The notes: generated by a model not told the origin, from the sequence alone. A stretch of 64,000 nt of DNA from Piliocolobus tephrosceles (GCF_002776525.5 NC_045437.1:138731150-138795149); one strand, 5' to 3'. Counted from the stretch's first letter, positions 34,601-47,119 are shown. Translations and numbers: made by a program.

Positions 34601-35319
34601 ACATATCTTTATTAAGTATTGACCATGTGTAATAATTTCTTATCAAGGAGCTTATATAAAGAAAGAATTTATGTAAGTTTTTGAGTAAATTTTGTTCTAT
34701 TGATAGTGAATCTCAAACCTTGTAGAACGAAGAATTACTCTGGGAGCAACTTGGCTCTCCATCAAGGGTTGTGCTGGGGACTTGAGATCTTTCCTTGCCA
34801 TTCTCTAAATGACCAAAACACAAGAATGGATTTTCTATTCCCAGGAAACATGTTTTGTTGATGCACTAATAACCCAGCCACTGGAAATTCAGGTCAGGAA
34901 TTTGGGGGAAAAACAGAAGCAACTACTGTCAGCCTTTGGGGAAACCAATGTTAAACTCAAGCTTTTAAAATAGCTTCTGAAATCTAAAAGAAAACTGCCT
35001 TTAATGAGTGCCAGCAACCAGGATCCCAGAAGAGATTGGAGAAACGATATTGTGTTTTTATCTTGCATTGTTGGCTTTGGAAAGTGGCCGGAGGCCTCAA
35101 AGGCTCAGATCGCCAGTCTCACAGTCAGCTGTCAACTATATGATCAGAGGCACAAGCTCTAAGGTCTCTGGGGGACCTCCCTGACCTTTTCTGCCTGAAG
35201 CCTAAGATGCTACCAGGAAGGAAGGATTTTGGCAGCCGCAAGGAAGTACAGGACACAGACAGAGTTTAGGGATCCTGGTAGGAGAGGAAGAGTAGACGTA
35301 GAGCCTCAGTAGTAACAAC
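34601..35319. other. Unassigned intergenic sequence
   Basis: No recognised feature. Confidence 0.4.
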
Positions 35320-35575
35320 AGTTGAGTCGTAATACAATAACAACTAGTAGTAATAACAATTGAGTACTTCCTCTGTGCCAGGCACCATGTTAAGTGTTCC
35401 TTGCGCATGACTTCACAACATCCCAGTAGTGGTACTATTACCATCATTTTACAGATAAGGAAAATAAAGTTTGGAGATGTTCAGTAACTTTGTCAAGGTC
35501 ATACATTAGTAAGTAAGAAATCCAGAACTTGAATTCCAGAGCCCACATTCTTAGTCACTATGCACCACTGCCTAT
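35320..35575 (-). repeat. MIR SINE
   Basis: 'gagtacttcctctgtgccagg', 'attttacagataaggaaaataaag' and 'ttagtcactatgcaccactgcc' give a nearly full-length reverse MIR. Confidence 0.9.
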
Positions 35576-36291
35576 ATGTTTATTAAATGAGTGAGGATTT
35601 ACCTCGTGAGTATAAGTTTTGCTTCCATGAGCAAGCAAAAGCCAATTATACTGTAGATCTCTTAAATACTACTGTCTAAGTAGAAAGGGACCTGGAAGTT
35701 TGATCCGTCCTAAGATATTGAATCTCCTCTGAACTCTTCTTACCAAGTGATCACTCAATACTTGCTTTCATACCTTTAATGACACAGACTTTATCCTAGA
35801 AGATACCCCCTTCACCTTTCAACAGCTTTGGCTATAGGAATTCCTATATTAAGCTGAAATGTCTACCCACTGGTCTTACATCTGCCCTTTGGATGGCACA
35901 TAACAAATTTAATCCTTCTTCCACATAGCAGCCCTCTAAGTACTCTGGAAACAGTCATTCTGGTCCCTTGAAATATATCACCTCTACCTTCTCCCACTAA
36001 CCCCACCCCCCAATAAAGAATTAAGGCATTCACTTACTTGTTCATGCTCTGAATAAACAATTATGAATCGCTTATGGTAGGTTTATCTGAGATTCTACCT
36101 AGTCATTCTAGGAGAGAAAATAAAAATACACACGAATGATTACATTATACGTAGAAACTTATAAAACTGTAAAGATACTGGAAAGAGTGCTATGCAAGTT
36201 CAGAAGAGAGTGTTTTTTTAGCTGGGTGATATGTGCAGATGATATAGAAGAGATGCTGTTTGGGCTGTCTCTTAAAGTATGAGATATACAT
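35576..36291. other. Unassigned intergenic sequence
   Basis: No recognised feature. Confidence 0.4.
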
Positions 36292-36421
36292 ATTTTAGAG
36301 ATGGAGTTTTGCTATGTTCCCTAGGCTGATTTCAAACTCCTGGCCTCAAGCAATCCTCAATCCTCCCACCTCAGCCTCTCAAAGTGCTGGGATTATAGGC
36401 ATGAGCCACCATGCCTGGCCA
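36292..36421 (-). mobile_element. Free left Alu monomer (FLAM-like)
   Basis: It is a single Alu-left-type monomer in reverse, starting 'ttttagagatggagttttgc' and ending 'ggcatgagccaccatgcctgg'. An internal 8-base duplication (caatcctcaatcctc) is present. No right monomer is found. Confidence 0.85.
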
Positions 36422-36479
36422 AGTATTAGAAATATTACTGATCATCTGTTGTAGCAAATAACTGGATAATCATAGGGCT

Positions 36480-36640
36480 ATGAGATGCTGTAATAATATG
36501 AGAGCACTGACCTTGGAGCGGATCTGCTACACTGTTGCTATATCTCACTGCCCCTCATTTCTCTCATCTGTAAAATAAAACTTGTAACATCTGCCCTGAC
36601 CATCCCTGTGTTGCCATAAGGATGAAGTGCAAGATGACAA
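36480..36640 (+). repeat. MIR SINE
   Basis: 'gagagcactgaccttggagc' and 'tctctcatctgtaaaataaaac' are the forward MIR core. Confidence 0.75.
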
Positions 36641-38049
36641 TGAAAGGGAATTGCTACCAGGTGTGCAGGGAATTGTTAAACCCTGTTTTCCTAGGCTTGA
36701 AGTGACACTTGTACAACTTGGTGAGAGCTGGGGAATGAGAAGACACATGTTTGGTGAGAGCCTTCCAATCCAGCACAAGCAGAGGAAGAAGAAAAACAAA
36801 TGCCAGAGCCAAGCAACATGGCCTAAGTGTGAGCCAAGGCAACCAAATAACAGCCCCAGTTCCTCGGCACCATTTCCTTCAGAATAATCCTATAAGACGT
36901 GATCAAAGAAAGGATCAACAGCTCAAACATATTACCAGCTACCTAAGCATTTAGAGGAGAAGGCCCACTGAGAGATTAAGACACTTAGGACATGTCTGAG
37001 AGGCTTTCCTGCAGTTAGAGCTTCACTAATTGATATCCAAGCATCAGCAACTATTCCATCTGGCTTGTTATTACCGCCACCTGACAAATAAGAGATTGAC
37101 CGCATGCAGAGTCAAGGGCCCAAAGCAGAGAGCTGGGGGAGGGGCATGGTGAGGTTTTTTTCAAGGTCATGCAAGACACCCTTTCACCTCTCATCAGGCT
37201 ACACAGATACACTCTCGGGTTTGTACAAGTCACATGTCCACATAGTCAACCATCAACAGGCACTTCTGAAGTACTGTATGAATCACAGCTCTCTTGGGTG
37301 TAAGGGTGAGACAAATCCAACTAAAACTAGCTTAAGCACAAATAAATTAATTGGTGCATTAAATCAAAAAGGCCAGATGAGATTGTGGTTTGAGGCTGAC
37401 TGGATGCAGGTTCTGAAACAATAAAACAATATTATCTAGCATCTATTAATACCTCTCTCTAACTCCCAATTCTGAGTGCCTCAGTATTGGCTTCATCCTT
37501 TTTGTTTTGTTTACAGTGGTGGGGGTATGGTTTATGAATAGTGGGCTCTCCTACTTACATCCTCAAAGTGGTAAGTCTTAAAAGAAAAATAAATAAAGTG
37601 AACCTTTTTCCAACAAAAGACTCAGAATTAACTGTGATTGGATAGATTCAGGTCACATGTTTATTCCTGAGCAATAAACATGTTTATTGGGTGTTTAGGG
37701 GGTGGAGTATATCGACTGAGCCGTCCTATATCAGGCACGGAAGATCTTTGGCTAATCCTACCAACAGAGGATGAAAGAGGGGTGCTCTTCACGGAAAATC
37801 CAGATACTATTATCAGAAGAATGACAAGTGGATGCTAGGAGGAAAAAAAAAAAGCAAAACAAAAATCCAGATGTCAATTCTCAAAACTCTTGTGGTGGAA
37901 ACCCAAAAAGGAAATCCACAATAAGATCATATTTTGTTATCAAGAAAATTATTCTTTAATTGAGAGGATTTGCCCTATGTAAAATTAATAGAAAACCTAA
38001 TTATAACTAATGATCTAAAATGTATAATACAGATCATGTCTAAAAACAA
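36641..38049. other. Unassigned intergenic sequence
   Basis: No gene or clear repeat is recognised. An A-rich patch is present at 37840-37865. Confidence 0.4.
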
Positions 38050-38275
38050 TGATGTTAAGGATTAAAAGTGCAGGCTTGAGGTTAAGTCTTAATACCACCA
38101 GTTACCTGTTGTAACTGAACAAGACAATCTCTCTCTGTGCCTTAAGCATTATCCCTCTATAAACTGGGCACAATAACAGACTCTACTCCATAGAGTTATT
38201 GTGATAATTTCATGAGAGAGTGTATCAGAAGCATGAAATACAGTGCAAGTCACAGTGTAAATAAATCTTGTAAAA
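38050..38275 (+). repeat. MIR SINE
   Basis: 'aaaagtgcaggcttgaggtt', 'ctctgtgccttaagcattatcc' and 'agagttattgtgataatttcatgag' are forward MIR. Confidence 0.85.
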
Positions 38276-38279
38276 TTTC

Positions 38280-38760
38280 ATTCATTCATTAATGCTTACT
38301 ATGTGCCAAGAACTACTACAGACACTAGTAATAGATTGGGGAAGAAGAAAGTCCCTGTTACTGTACTGCTTATATTCTAAAATGAAAAAGTAAATACATA
38401 AATGAACAGAAATTAGGTAAGGATGATTGCTGTAAAGAAAAATTAAACAGAATGAATAATAGTGATGGGGAAAGTACTTCAGGAAGAAGAGTAAGAAGTT
38501 TTATCTAGGAGGTATCATTTTAACTGAGATCTGAATGACAAGAAGAACCAACTGTGTGAATATCTGTATCTGTAGCTTGGAAACAAGAATGAACAAAAGT
38601 CTATGGCTTGGTAAGAGATGGGGAGAATGGCAGGAAGTGTCATCAGAGAGGGGGGTCAGGGCTGAACATATAAATCCTATAGGCAATTGTATTTCATTCT
38701 AAGTATAAAGACAATTCGATGCAAACACTAACTGTGTGAAAAATGAACTATGGGTTAGAT
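38280..38760. repeat. Ancient interspersed repeat, family not assigned
   Basis: 'ttcattcattaatgcttactatgtgccaag' followed by 'taactgagatctgaatgacaag' and 'tgtatttcattctaagtat' matches the order of a common old mammalian repeat. Confidence 0.55.
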
Positions 38761-39253
38761 GTAAAACTAGAAGTGACAGCTAGAGAAAAAAAATGCTTGA
38801 TGGAAGAAAAAGAATAGAAAGTAATAGCTGATCCCTGAAGAAAGCATAAGGTGAGATAGGCAAAAAGACCAAAAGTGAGCCAGTTGAGGGAATCCATGGG
38901 TATAGTGAAGAGTAATGGGGACCTTCCAGTGTCTCCTCATTGCCTCCTGGCTATGAAGGAGTAGTTTAGCTCTGACAAACATTGAGAACAACTATAACAA
39001 TTGCATCAAAAATGAAATCAGATGTTTGAAGGCAATGGGGAGCAACCATAACTTGAAGAGCCACAGAGAAGGAAAATACATCAAAGTGGATCCTAAATTG
39101 GTGCTTTCTTCACTCAGGACATTTTCTGACCTCAGTACAGAGTAAAAGGGCAAAACAGAAAGCAGTGGCCTAGATCTCACAGCAGTTTCACTGGGATGGA
39201 AGACAAAAAAATTAATTAAATGCAGCCAAAAATTGAGGAGCCAATATCCCCCC

Positions 39254-39255
<2 letters not shown>
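38761..39255. other. Unassigned intergenic sequence up to the gap
   Basis: No recognised feature. It ends with 'caatatccccccgc' directly before the A run. Confidence 0.4.
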
Positions 39256-39300
<45 letters not shown>

Positions 39301-39423
39301 NNNNNNNNNNNNNNNNNNNNNNNNNNNNNNNNNNNNNNNNNNNNNNNNNNNNNNNNNNNNNNNNNNNNNNNNNNNNNNNNNNNNNNNNNNNNNNNNNNNN
39401 AAAAAAAAAAAAAAAAAAAAAAA
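39256..39423. other. Assembly gap of 100 N flanked by poly-A
   Basis: A run of 45 A (39256-39300), then exactly 100 N (39301-39400), then 23 A (39401-39423) followed by CACACACAC. The round number is a placeholder, so the true missing length is unknown. Homopolymer ORFs here are artefacts. Confidence 0.99.
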
Positions 39424-39579
39424 CACACACAGAAAAAGTGAGCTCAACATTCTGCATGCAATTACTCATAATGCATTTGCCAAATTCTCAGCTGCACATA
39501 CACGTGGTCAGAAGCTGAGGAGCCAAGCAAACATAGCTAATAACCTCCTCTAGGAGGTGGAGCTAATTTGCCTCTCCTT

Positions 39580-40135
39580 AAGTGTGAGCTGGACTTAATG
39601 GCTCAACCTCCAAAAGAACAGAATATGGGAATAGAAAAAATGTAACTTTGTTTATAGTAGAGAAACCTGGCAAACATACTACCTAAACCAAGTGATCAAG
39701 TTTATAATCAACAGTGATAAGTTATGTTGATGTCATGTATCCCCACAATATCACTTCATCTCTGTGATACTCTTCCAAAAACTCACAACCTCAGTCTAGT
39801 CAAAAGAAAATCATTGGACAAAACCAAATTCAAAATTGAATGTCATTCTATGAAATACCTGACCAGCACTCTTCAAAACTCTGAAGGTCATGAAAAACAA
39901 GGAAAGACTGATAATCTGTCACCATTTGTAGGAAACCAAAGAGAAACAAAGACTAAATGTAATGTGGTATCCTGCATTTGATCTTAAGACAGTATGAAAA
40001 ACAATAAGAAAAAAATTGTCCCAATATCGATTTTTTAATTTTGGCTAATGTACCATATTATATAAGATGTTAACATTAGGAGAAATTGGGTGAAGGATAT
40101 ATGAGAACTTTTCTGTACATCTAAAAATAAAACAA
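39580..40135 (+). mobile_element. L1M-type 3' UTR (old LINE-1)
   Basis: 'ggtcatgaaaaacaaggaaag', 'gactaaatgtaatgtggtatcc', 'agatgttaacattaggagaaa' and the A-rich end follow the order of an old L1 3' UTR. No open frame. Confidence 0.75.
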
Positions 40136-40399
40136 AATGAATGACAGTGATGGGAGGGATACTTCAGGGAGGAAGGTCAGAGACAGCTTCATTACAAGAC
40201 AAAATAAACATATTTTTTAAAAAGCAACTTCTAAGGATTGAAAAGCTTAGCAATGATTTTGGCAGTCTCACAGAGTTGAGGGAACAGAAATCGGAAGTCA
40301 GGGCCCACCAAAGAGAAAGGCAGAGAATTGGCTTTCAATTAAGACCCTAATAGGCTATGCTCACGGAATAAGGTAAATCAGAAAGAGACATCCTCAAGA

Positions 40400-42300
40400 A
40401 GCCTGAAACACAACTTAAAATCATCTTAATCCATGATTAAATCAAGGTGATCTGTCCATACTCTCTCTGCCAACCCAAAGGAAATTTAATCTTTCCCAGA
40501 AGATAACATGATCCAGTGCCACTATAATTTTTCATATACAATGTAAGGCATTCACTCAAAAAATACCAACTATATCAGGAAACAGATACAAATGAACAAA
40601 ATCTATGATAAAAAATCAAGCAATAGAAACATACCAATAGATGACCCATATTTTAGAATTATCAGACAGGAAATTTAATCAGGATTAATGCACTCCAGAA
40701 AATTGGTAAAAAGATGAGGAATGTCACCAGAGAACAAGAATCCATTTTAAAGAGAAAAGAAAAGAAGAAGCAAGTAGTAACACTAGAGCTGGAAATTAAA
40801 ACAATTGAAATTAATATTTAATTAATTTAATAATTAAAATCAATTTAACAAGTGTAAAATCAGATCAAACACAGCAAAAGAGAAGATTAGTAGAAAAAGT
40901 AGAGAAGATTGAGATTGGTGCAGAGAGGAGAAAAGAGAATAAAAAATGCAGAAAAGTGCATTAACAGCATACAAGACACAAGGAAAAAGCCTAATATATG
41001 TGCAATTGGAGTTCTAAGTGGAGAGGAGAGAATAAAGAAAAAGTAGTAATGAAATGATGACTAGTGATGAAATACATCAAGGCACAAATTCAAAAAAGCT
41101 CTATAAGCCCCAAGTAAGATTTTGTAAAGAAAATCAAACGTAGGTATAGCACATAAAACTCGTAAAAACCAAAGACATAAAAATCCTTAAAACCACCGGG
41201 GGAAAAAATGAATAATTATCTTAAAAGAATCAAAACTAAGACTTACTGCTGACTTTTCAAAGATATGATGTCAGCCAGAAAACAATGGGATAACATTATT
41301 CAACAGTATACTTCTATATACCTCTAAAATGAAAGAATAAAGCAGAGTGGATACCAGAAAATATTTTGAACTGAATAGTATTGAAAATATATCTTATCAC
41401 AATTTGTGGAATGCAGCTGAAACAAAGGTCAGAAAAAAATATATATGAAAATAAGGAAGGTTGGAACTTAATTATCTAAGCATCCATCTCAAGAAGTCAG
41501 AAAAAGATAACAATATTAAACCCCCCAAAAATGCATAAGTTGAGAGCAAAATAAATGGAATAGAAAACAAATTTATATTATAGAAAAGAATTTCTAAGTT
41601 GGTTACATGAAGTGACCAATACAATGGCTAATGACCTACAAAAAGATAATCAATAAAAAAGGAAAAGTACACATTACCAATATAACAAAAAAGAATACAT
41701 CACTGCAGATTCTGTAGACTAACAAAATAGGAGGATTATAAAAAATTTTATACAAATGTAAATTTTAAATAAAATGGACAAATGCCTACAAAAAAACAAC
41801 TTACTAAAACCAATACATGAACAAGTACAATCAGAATAGTTCTATATATATTAAATAAATTGAACCTTAAAATATAAACCTTCCACTAAGAAATTTCCAG
41901 ATGGCTTCACCAATGAACACTCCCAAACACTGAAAGAAGAAATAGCACAACTTTGCATGGATGTTTGTAAAGAATAGAAAAGAAAAAACATTCACAACTT
42001 GAGGATGCCACCATAGTCTTTATACCAAAACCTGAAAAAGGCATTTTTAAAAAAGGAAAGTTACAGGTCGATCCCCCTCAAGAACAAAGATTATTTACTC
42101 CATTTAGTCATAAGCAAGCAAAATGAAAGTAACAGAAATCAGAATAATATTAATAGATATCTTTGGCAGATAATGACTGGGAGGAGATAAGAGGCAGGCC
42201 TCTAGAGTCCTGGTAATGTTCTATGTGAGTGTTCATTTTGTAAATAATTTATCAAAATATATGTATTTATGTGTATTTCAATATTAAAGGGTTTTTAAAT
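40400..42300 (+). mobile_element. Old L1M LINE-1, internally deleted
   Basis: The ORF1-region part has 'caagcaatagaaacataccaatagatg' and the ORF2 reverse-transcriptase region has 'cacttccagatggcttcacc'-like and 'ataccaaaacctgaaaaagg' sequence. A degraded 3' UTR ends near 42300. Frames are thoroughly broken and the copy is inactive. Confidence 0.75.
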
Positions 42301-42329
42301 ATGCAGTACAGGAATCTCCTTTATCACCT

Positions 42330-42445
42330 CCTTCCTTTCAATGACACCGATTATGCTTTTCTTGTGCTACCATTTTCCAAAGTTCCTAGCACACAGACAG
42401 TACTTAATAAATATTTTTTATTAAAAAATGAATGAACAAATCTTT
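42330..42445 (+). repeat. L2 LINE 3' end
   Basis: 'cctagcacacagacagtact' followed by 'taataaatattttttatt' and 'gaatgaac' is the L2 terminus. Confidence 0.65.
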
Positions 42446-42644
42446 ATTTAGACATACAAAACCTCAGCACAGTGTCAGACACACAACCAGTGTTCAAGAT
42501 ATATGTGTTTTTTAAATAAATGAACAAGGCTTTGAGTGAATGAACAAACTCAGTAGAAGTGTGTCCTATGTCAAGCCTTCTTAATTGCAAAAGTCTTTGT
42601 GGACACAGTAGGAGATGAGAGACCCAATGAGAAAAATCTGACTG

Positions 42645-42952
42645 GGCCGGATGCAATGGCTCACATCGTAATCCCAACACTTTGAGAGGCCAAGGCAGGT
42701 GGATCACCTGAGGTCAGGAATTCGAGACTAGCCTGCCCAACATGTTGAAATCCCATCTCTACTAAAAATACAAAATTAGCCAGGCAAGGCGGTGCACATC
42801 TATAATCCCAGCTACTTGGAGGCAGGAGAATCGCCTGAACCTTGTAGGTGGAGGTTGCAGTGAGCAGAGACCACGCCACTGCACTCCAGCCTGGGAAACA
42901 AGAGCAAAACTCATCTCAGAAAAAAAAAAAAAAAGAGAGAGAGAGAAAGAAA
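42645..42952 (+). mobile_element. AluS, full length
   Basis: It starts ggccggatgcaatggctcac with an A-rich tail that has become GA/GAAA-rich. Target duplications gaaaaatctgactg / gaaaaactaactga lie at 42631-42644 and 42953-42966. It is the last Alu in the window. Confidence 0.92.
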
Positions 42953-43239
42953 GAAAAACTAACTGAATAAAGATGAAATAACATGTAAGGGCAGATGAGA
43001 AGAAAGTAGAAAAAAGAGGCAGAGATAGTTTGAGAGAAAGATGAAAATGAAGCACAGGGAGATCACTAAAAGTCTCTTATGAACAGTAAGCTGTTAGAGC
43101 ACCAAGTACAAGTATAGGCTTGACTACAAAAGAAAACTGGGGAGTCTCTGGTCTCTGAGCAGGTCAGCTTTGATATGAAGTATTTTTCATCACAGATCGT
43201 ACCTCCTCTTCTTTTATTTTAGGTCTCACAGAAAAAAAG

Positions 43240-43380
43240 GTAGGGAACCATGACCTGAAAGATTAAGAGTCCTCCAATCTAGACTCAGTTTTGTTGTGAT
43301 ATCTTAAGCCAGTCATTCCCCTTTCCTGGACCCTGAGTAGCTAGTAAAATGGGAGGAAAGGTCTCTTCGTATTTTATGCA
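43240..43380 (+). repeat. MIR SINE
   Basis: 'ttaagccagtcattccccttt' and 'gtaaaatgggaggaaagg' fit the MIR core. Confidence 0.55.
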
Positions 43381-43839
43381 TCTATTCTTTACAACTAAAA
43401 TTCTTCTGGTGTCACTGAGATCTCCTAAGTAGTTCTGGGGTCCCTTCTTTAAATCATAAAGAACAGATAACTGCTTTGCAAAAAAAAAAAGTAACAAGAG
43501 CATTCTGGATTAGGATTAGAAACAGCTGGCAGCAAGCCTCTAATTCTTTGGAGAAAAGATTCTTCCACAGTACCATTTTCAGGCCTTTATTCATCATACT
43601 ACAACACAATTAGGCAAGTTGCTCAGTTGTTCCAAATATCTCTCTTTGCAAAGTATCATTCAGGTCTGTCAAAGCAGTGTTGAAACATACAGCACTCTCC
43701 TCTGTGAATGTCATTATGGACAGAGGCTTGGCATTATATTAATTACATTAGATGGCTCAGGACAACATAATCTCACCTGATTAACAATATTCCTTACTCT
43801 CTTTCTCCTGTATTTGTGTCCTCTGCCTGAATTTTTTTG
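43381..43839. other. Unassigned intergenic sequence
   Basis: No recognised feature. Confidence 0.4.
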
Positions 43840-44005
43840 TTCTTTTGTTTATTCACTCATTTATCCTTGCAATAAATATTTACTGAGCCCCTCGTATGTG
43901 TCAGACACTATATTATTTAGTATCTGATACTGATATGTGATATATATCAGTATATATCAGGAACAAAAACAGGTAAAGTCTCTTCCCTCACAGACTTTCC
44001 TTTCT
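43840..44005. repeat. Ancient interspersed repeat, family not assigned
   Basis: 'aataaatatttactgagccc' and 'gtctcttccctcacagactt' resemble the class at 27390. A local TATATCAG-rich imperfect palindrome lies at 43923-43961. Confidence 0.5.
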
Positions 44006-44069
44006 TTCTGCATGCCCTTTATCTTAGCTGAAACAAACAAAAAAAAATAGTTGAAACACCCTTTAGCTA

Positions 44070-44205
44070 TAATTAGGGTACTTGTGTTCTTGTCCCAGCT
44101 GTGCTATGAGTCTAAGGGGTAAGTCTATTAACCTCTCTGTATATAATTTTCCTCTTCTGTACACGAAAGTGTGGAACAAGACTATCCTAAGGAATTTCTC
44201 ACATG
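44070..44205 (+). repeat. MIR SINE
   Basis: 'cttgtcccagctgtgctatgag' and 'attaacctctctgtatataat' are forward MIR. Confidence 0.75.
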
Positions 44206-44214
44206 GACTTTTTC

Positions 44215-44790
44215 AGTAGCTCCTAACTAGTCTCTCTGCTTTCATTTTGCTGCTGCCATCCCTGAAATCTTTTCTTGGAGGTAGTACCTGCTCTAGTCCC
44301 CAACTTCCTCTCTAATCTCATCTTCTACCACTATTCGCTGTACTCACTCTGTCCAGGCACACTGGTCTCCACGCTGTTTCTTGTACACTGCAAGTATACT
44401 CCCCTCTTGGGGCTTTTGCATTTGCTTTTCCCACTCCTTAGAAAGCTTTCCTTACCTCCACCTTCCCCCAAGGTTCACATGACTCATTCCGTCACTTCCT
44501 TCAATTACATAAATGCCTTTTCAGGAGCCATTCTCTGATCTAATCACCTTACATAAAATAGCACCTCCACGCCACTCTCTGCCCTGCCTTTTTCTTTTTA
44601 ATTCTTATGACTGCCTAACTCACCATATATTTCCTTGTTTGTCTTCTGTCTCCCTCCAATAGAAGATGCATACCATTAGAATAGGGCTCTTGGCTTGTTT
44701 TGTTCCCTGCTATATCCCCAGTGCCAAAAATAGTACCAGATACACAGTAAATGCTCAATAAATATTTGTTGAATGAATAACATAATGAAC
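44215..44790 (+). repeat. L2 LINE 3' end, long copy
   Basis: It is a continuous L2 3' region from 'ctctctgctttcattttgctg', through 'ttggggcttttgcatttgct', to 'aaatgctcaataaatatttgttgaatgaat'. Confidence 0.9.
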
Positions 44791-45039
44791 CTTTTCTAGT
44801 AATAAAATAAGTTTCACTGTGTGTCAAAATTTATTCATACTTAGTAGGGTTCAAATCCAGCTACTAGGACCTATAAGAGACCAGTCAAGTATTAGAACTA
44901 CACTGGAGTCAGACTACACAGAAAAGTTACAAATAGAAATGAATCATTAGCTGAAGCCAATCCACTCCATTCCTTGAAGATTTTTGTTTCATAGCTATGG
45001 TAAGCTACAATAAGATTAGACTTAAATATTTATTCCATG

Positions 45040-45190
45040 CAGTTTCTTGCAATGAGAAAAGTGGCATTACTACCCTCATTTCACTTAGGCTTGGAGAAGT
45101 TTAGTCATTTTTCCAACACATCCAACCTTTTGAGGAAGAGATAAAATAAGGACATAAATCCCTGACTGCCAAGCCCACAGTTATTTATTT
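45040..45190 (-). repeat. MIR SINE
   Basis: 'cctcatttcacttaggcttgg' and 'ccctgactgccaagcccaca' give a reverse MIR. Confidence 0.65.
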
Positions 45191-45719
45191 TCAATAGTGA
45201 CCTATACAAGAACAGAAAGATCTGTCCTGGCATAAATATGTGATGTGTGTGATGTGTAGGGTAAAAAGTGCTGATTAACTAACCTGAGGGACTCTTCCCA
45301 CTGAACTTCTGAAGCAACTTCATGTTCCAAAAGTTTATCTTATTTACGGTTTATTTTATACACTATCAATATATACTGTACTGTTTATCTTATATACTGT
45401 CATATCCCCAATACTTGGCACATGCTCCTTTCATATGTGCTGATTAAATGAAAGTATCAGCCTCATAGTAAACAGAGGCCTATTAACAAACAGGTGCCCC
45501 TCCACCACCCCAGGTAATAATTACTCTCACCTCCTGCACAGGCCACAGCCTTGGAGCCACTCATACTCATGAACAGCCACACATGCACAGCACCCCTTGA
45601 AGGAAAAGGAAAACAAATTTTCACATACTGCACCACACCTGGCTTTGCAGGTATTTCCTAGTCAGATGAGGGGCCAGGACAAAACTGCCAGCTTACAGCT
45701 TGTTTCAGTATTTCTAGGA
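45191..45719. other. Unassigned intergenic sequence
   Basis: No recognised feature beyond a possible L2-like end at 45400-45450. Confidence 0.4.
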
Positions 45720-45940
45720 GCACCACAAAGACACACATAGATACATACACATCTATGTGTATGTGGAGAAAGACCCATTTACAAACACAAATGTACGAAT
45801 ACACGTATGCATATCAAAACCACTTCAGAATTAGGCACGATACAAATCATAAATAAATTTATATATACAGTAACATACAAGCTGGTTTTGCCCAAGCATA
45901 CTCACAAATGTGCAAAAACACATACACAAAGATAGTATTT
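45720..45940 (+). repeat. CA/ACAT-rich degenerate microsatellite
   Basis: Decayed (CA)n/(ACATA)n units. A perfect 10-base inverted repeat (acacatagat/atctatgtgt, 45733-45742 and 45751-45760) has an 8-base loop. Confidence 0.6.
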
Positions 45941-45944
45941 ACCT

Positions 45945-46035
45945 CAAGGTCTGACTGTGAAAAGTAAATGAGATTATGTGAATTCACAGTAACTCTTGAC
46001 ACATAGAAACCATGCTAATAAAGGTTAGCTCTTGA
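45945..46035 (+). repeat. MIR SINE 3' part
   Basis: 'gtaaatgagattatgtgaat' and 'cttgacacatagaaaccatgc' resemble the MIR 3' half. Confidence 0.55.
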
Positions 46036-46599
46036 ATATATATATAAATACATATATTATTTATTATATTTAAATTTGTATCCAACTCATATTAATATAC
46101 ACCTTCAAAACAAAATTTCCTTTTTAGTCACTACTCAGAATATCATGGAAATTCTAGATTGTGGGAGCCAATAACAGAACCAGTAATGTGGGATGTGCTA
46201 TTGTAGTGCAGGGGGAGGGGAGGGAAAATCGTGCTGGTAGGAGGCTAGTAAACAAGACTTTCCAGAAGTTTTTGCTTGGGAGAAGGCCTAGCCTTAGAGG
46301 GAACTGAGCTGATGAGTACTCTTGGGAGACCAACCAAAGGAGTTTCTAACGTTATTGGGTAAGGAGAAGGGGTTGTCCTCTCTCAGTAGCCTTGGGAGGG
46401 AGAGTCTCCAGAGTGCCAGTGAGTTCAAATCAGCCAGAAAATCCTTTAAAGTATTTATCCTGTAGTCCCATAGCTTGGAGAAAATCTGATTAACTCCATC
46501 TCCCCAGATGGGCTTTAGAGTGAAATGTATAGCTGGCTTCTAAGATTCAAATAAGATGGGAAAACAGCTGAAGAAAATACAGGGAATGTGAGTCATAAC
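46036..46599. other. Unassigned sequence, AT-rich start
   Basis: TATA-rich patch at 46036-46080; otherwise nothing recognised. Confidence 0.4.
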
Positions 46600-46715
46600 A
46601 CAATCCCTGTGTGTACAACTTGGCTCTGCCACCAATTTGGAGCAAGCCACAGCTCTGTGAGGCTCAGTTTCCCCAGCAAATAAAAGGCGAATAAAACTGT
46701 CTCCTGTCCAGTTGG
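46600..46715 (+). repeat. MIR SINE fragment
   Basis: 'ggctctgccaccaatttggag' and 'gaggctcagtttccccagc' are the forward MIR core. Confidence 0.75.
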
Positions 46716-47119
46716 AATAAGGTGTTTTTATTCCCTCTCAAAAGGGTGCCAGCCACAACACCTCCCACTCAACCCTGGAAACTGCTCAAAGAATTTCTCT
46801 CGCATTTCCCTGCTGCGGTGACCCTTGAGGGAGTCTTTATCCACCAGACTTCTTTTTGGAAATTCCTCCTTTCTTTCTGGGGCCAAATATTATAACTTCA
46901 GAGCTCTTTTTAAAAAATCAGGGATCTGCTTCAACTCTTCCTTTTTAAAAGGATAAATTGAGCCCAGAGCACGTCTTAACTAGGAACCATGTGTTTTACT
47001 CACATGCAACTGCATTCTTTAAAAATCAAGACAACCTTTTGAGAGACCTAGAGAGATTAATTCCATAACCTCTCTTACCCTACCGCTTATACGGAAAGAA
47101 GCTTGGGGGTGGGAGGGGG
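46716..47119. other. Unassigned sequence upstream of the CpG island
   Basis: No repeat is recognised. It may form part of the distal GLRA1 promoter. Confidence 0.35.

Noticed and set aside
39216..39553. Poly-Phe and poly-Lys ORFs across the N gap
   Set aside because: They consist of homopolymer A/T plus undetermined bases.
40400..42300. Possible LINE-1 coding potential
   Set aside because: The ORF1 and reverse-transcriptase regions are recognisable only as fragments, with many stops and a large internal deletion; it is a fossil.
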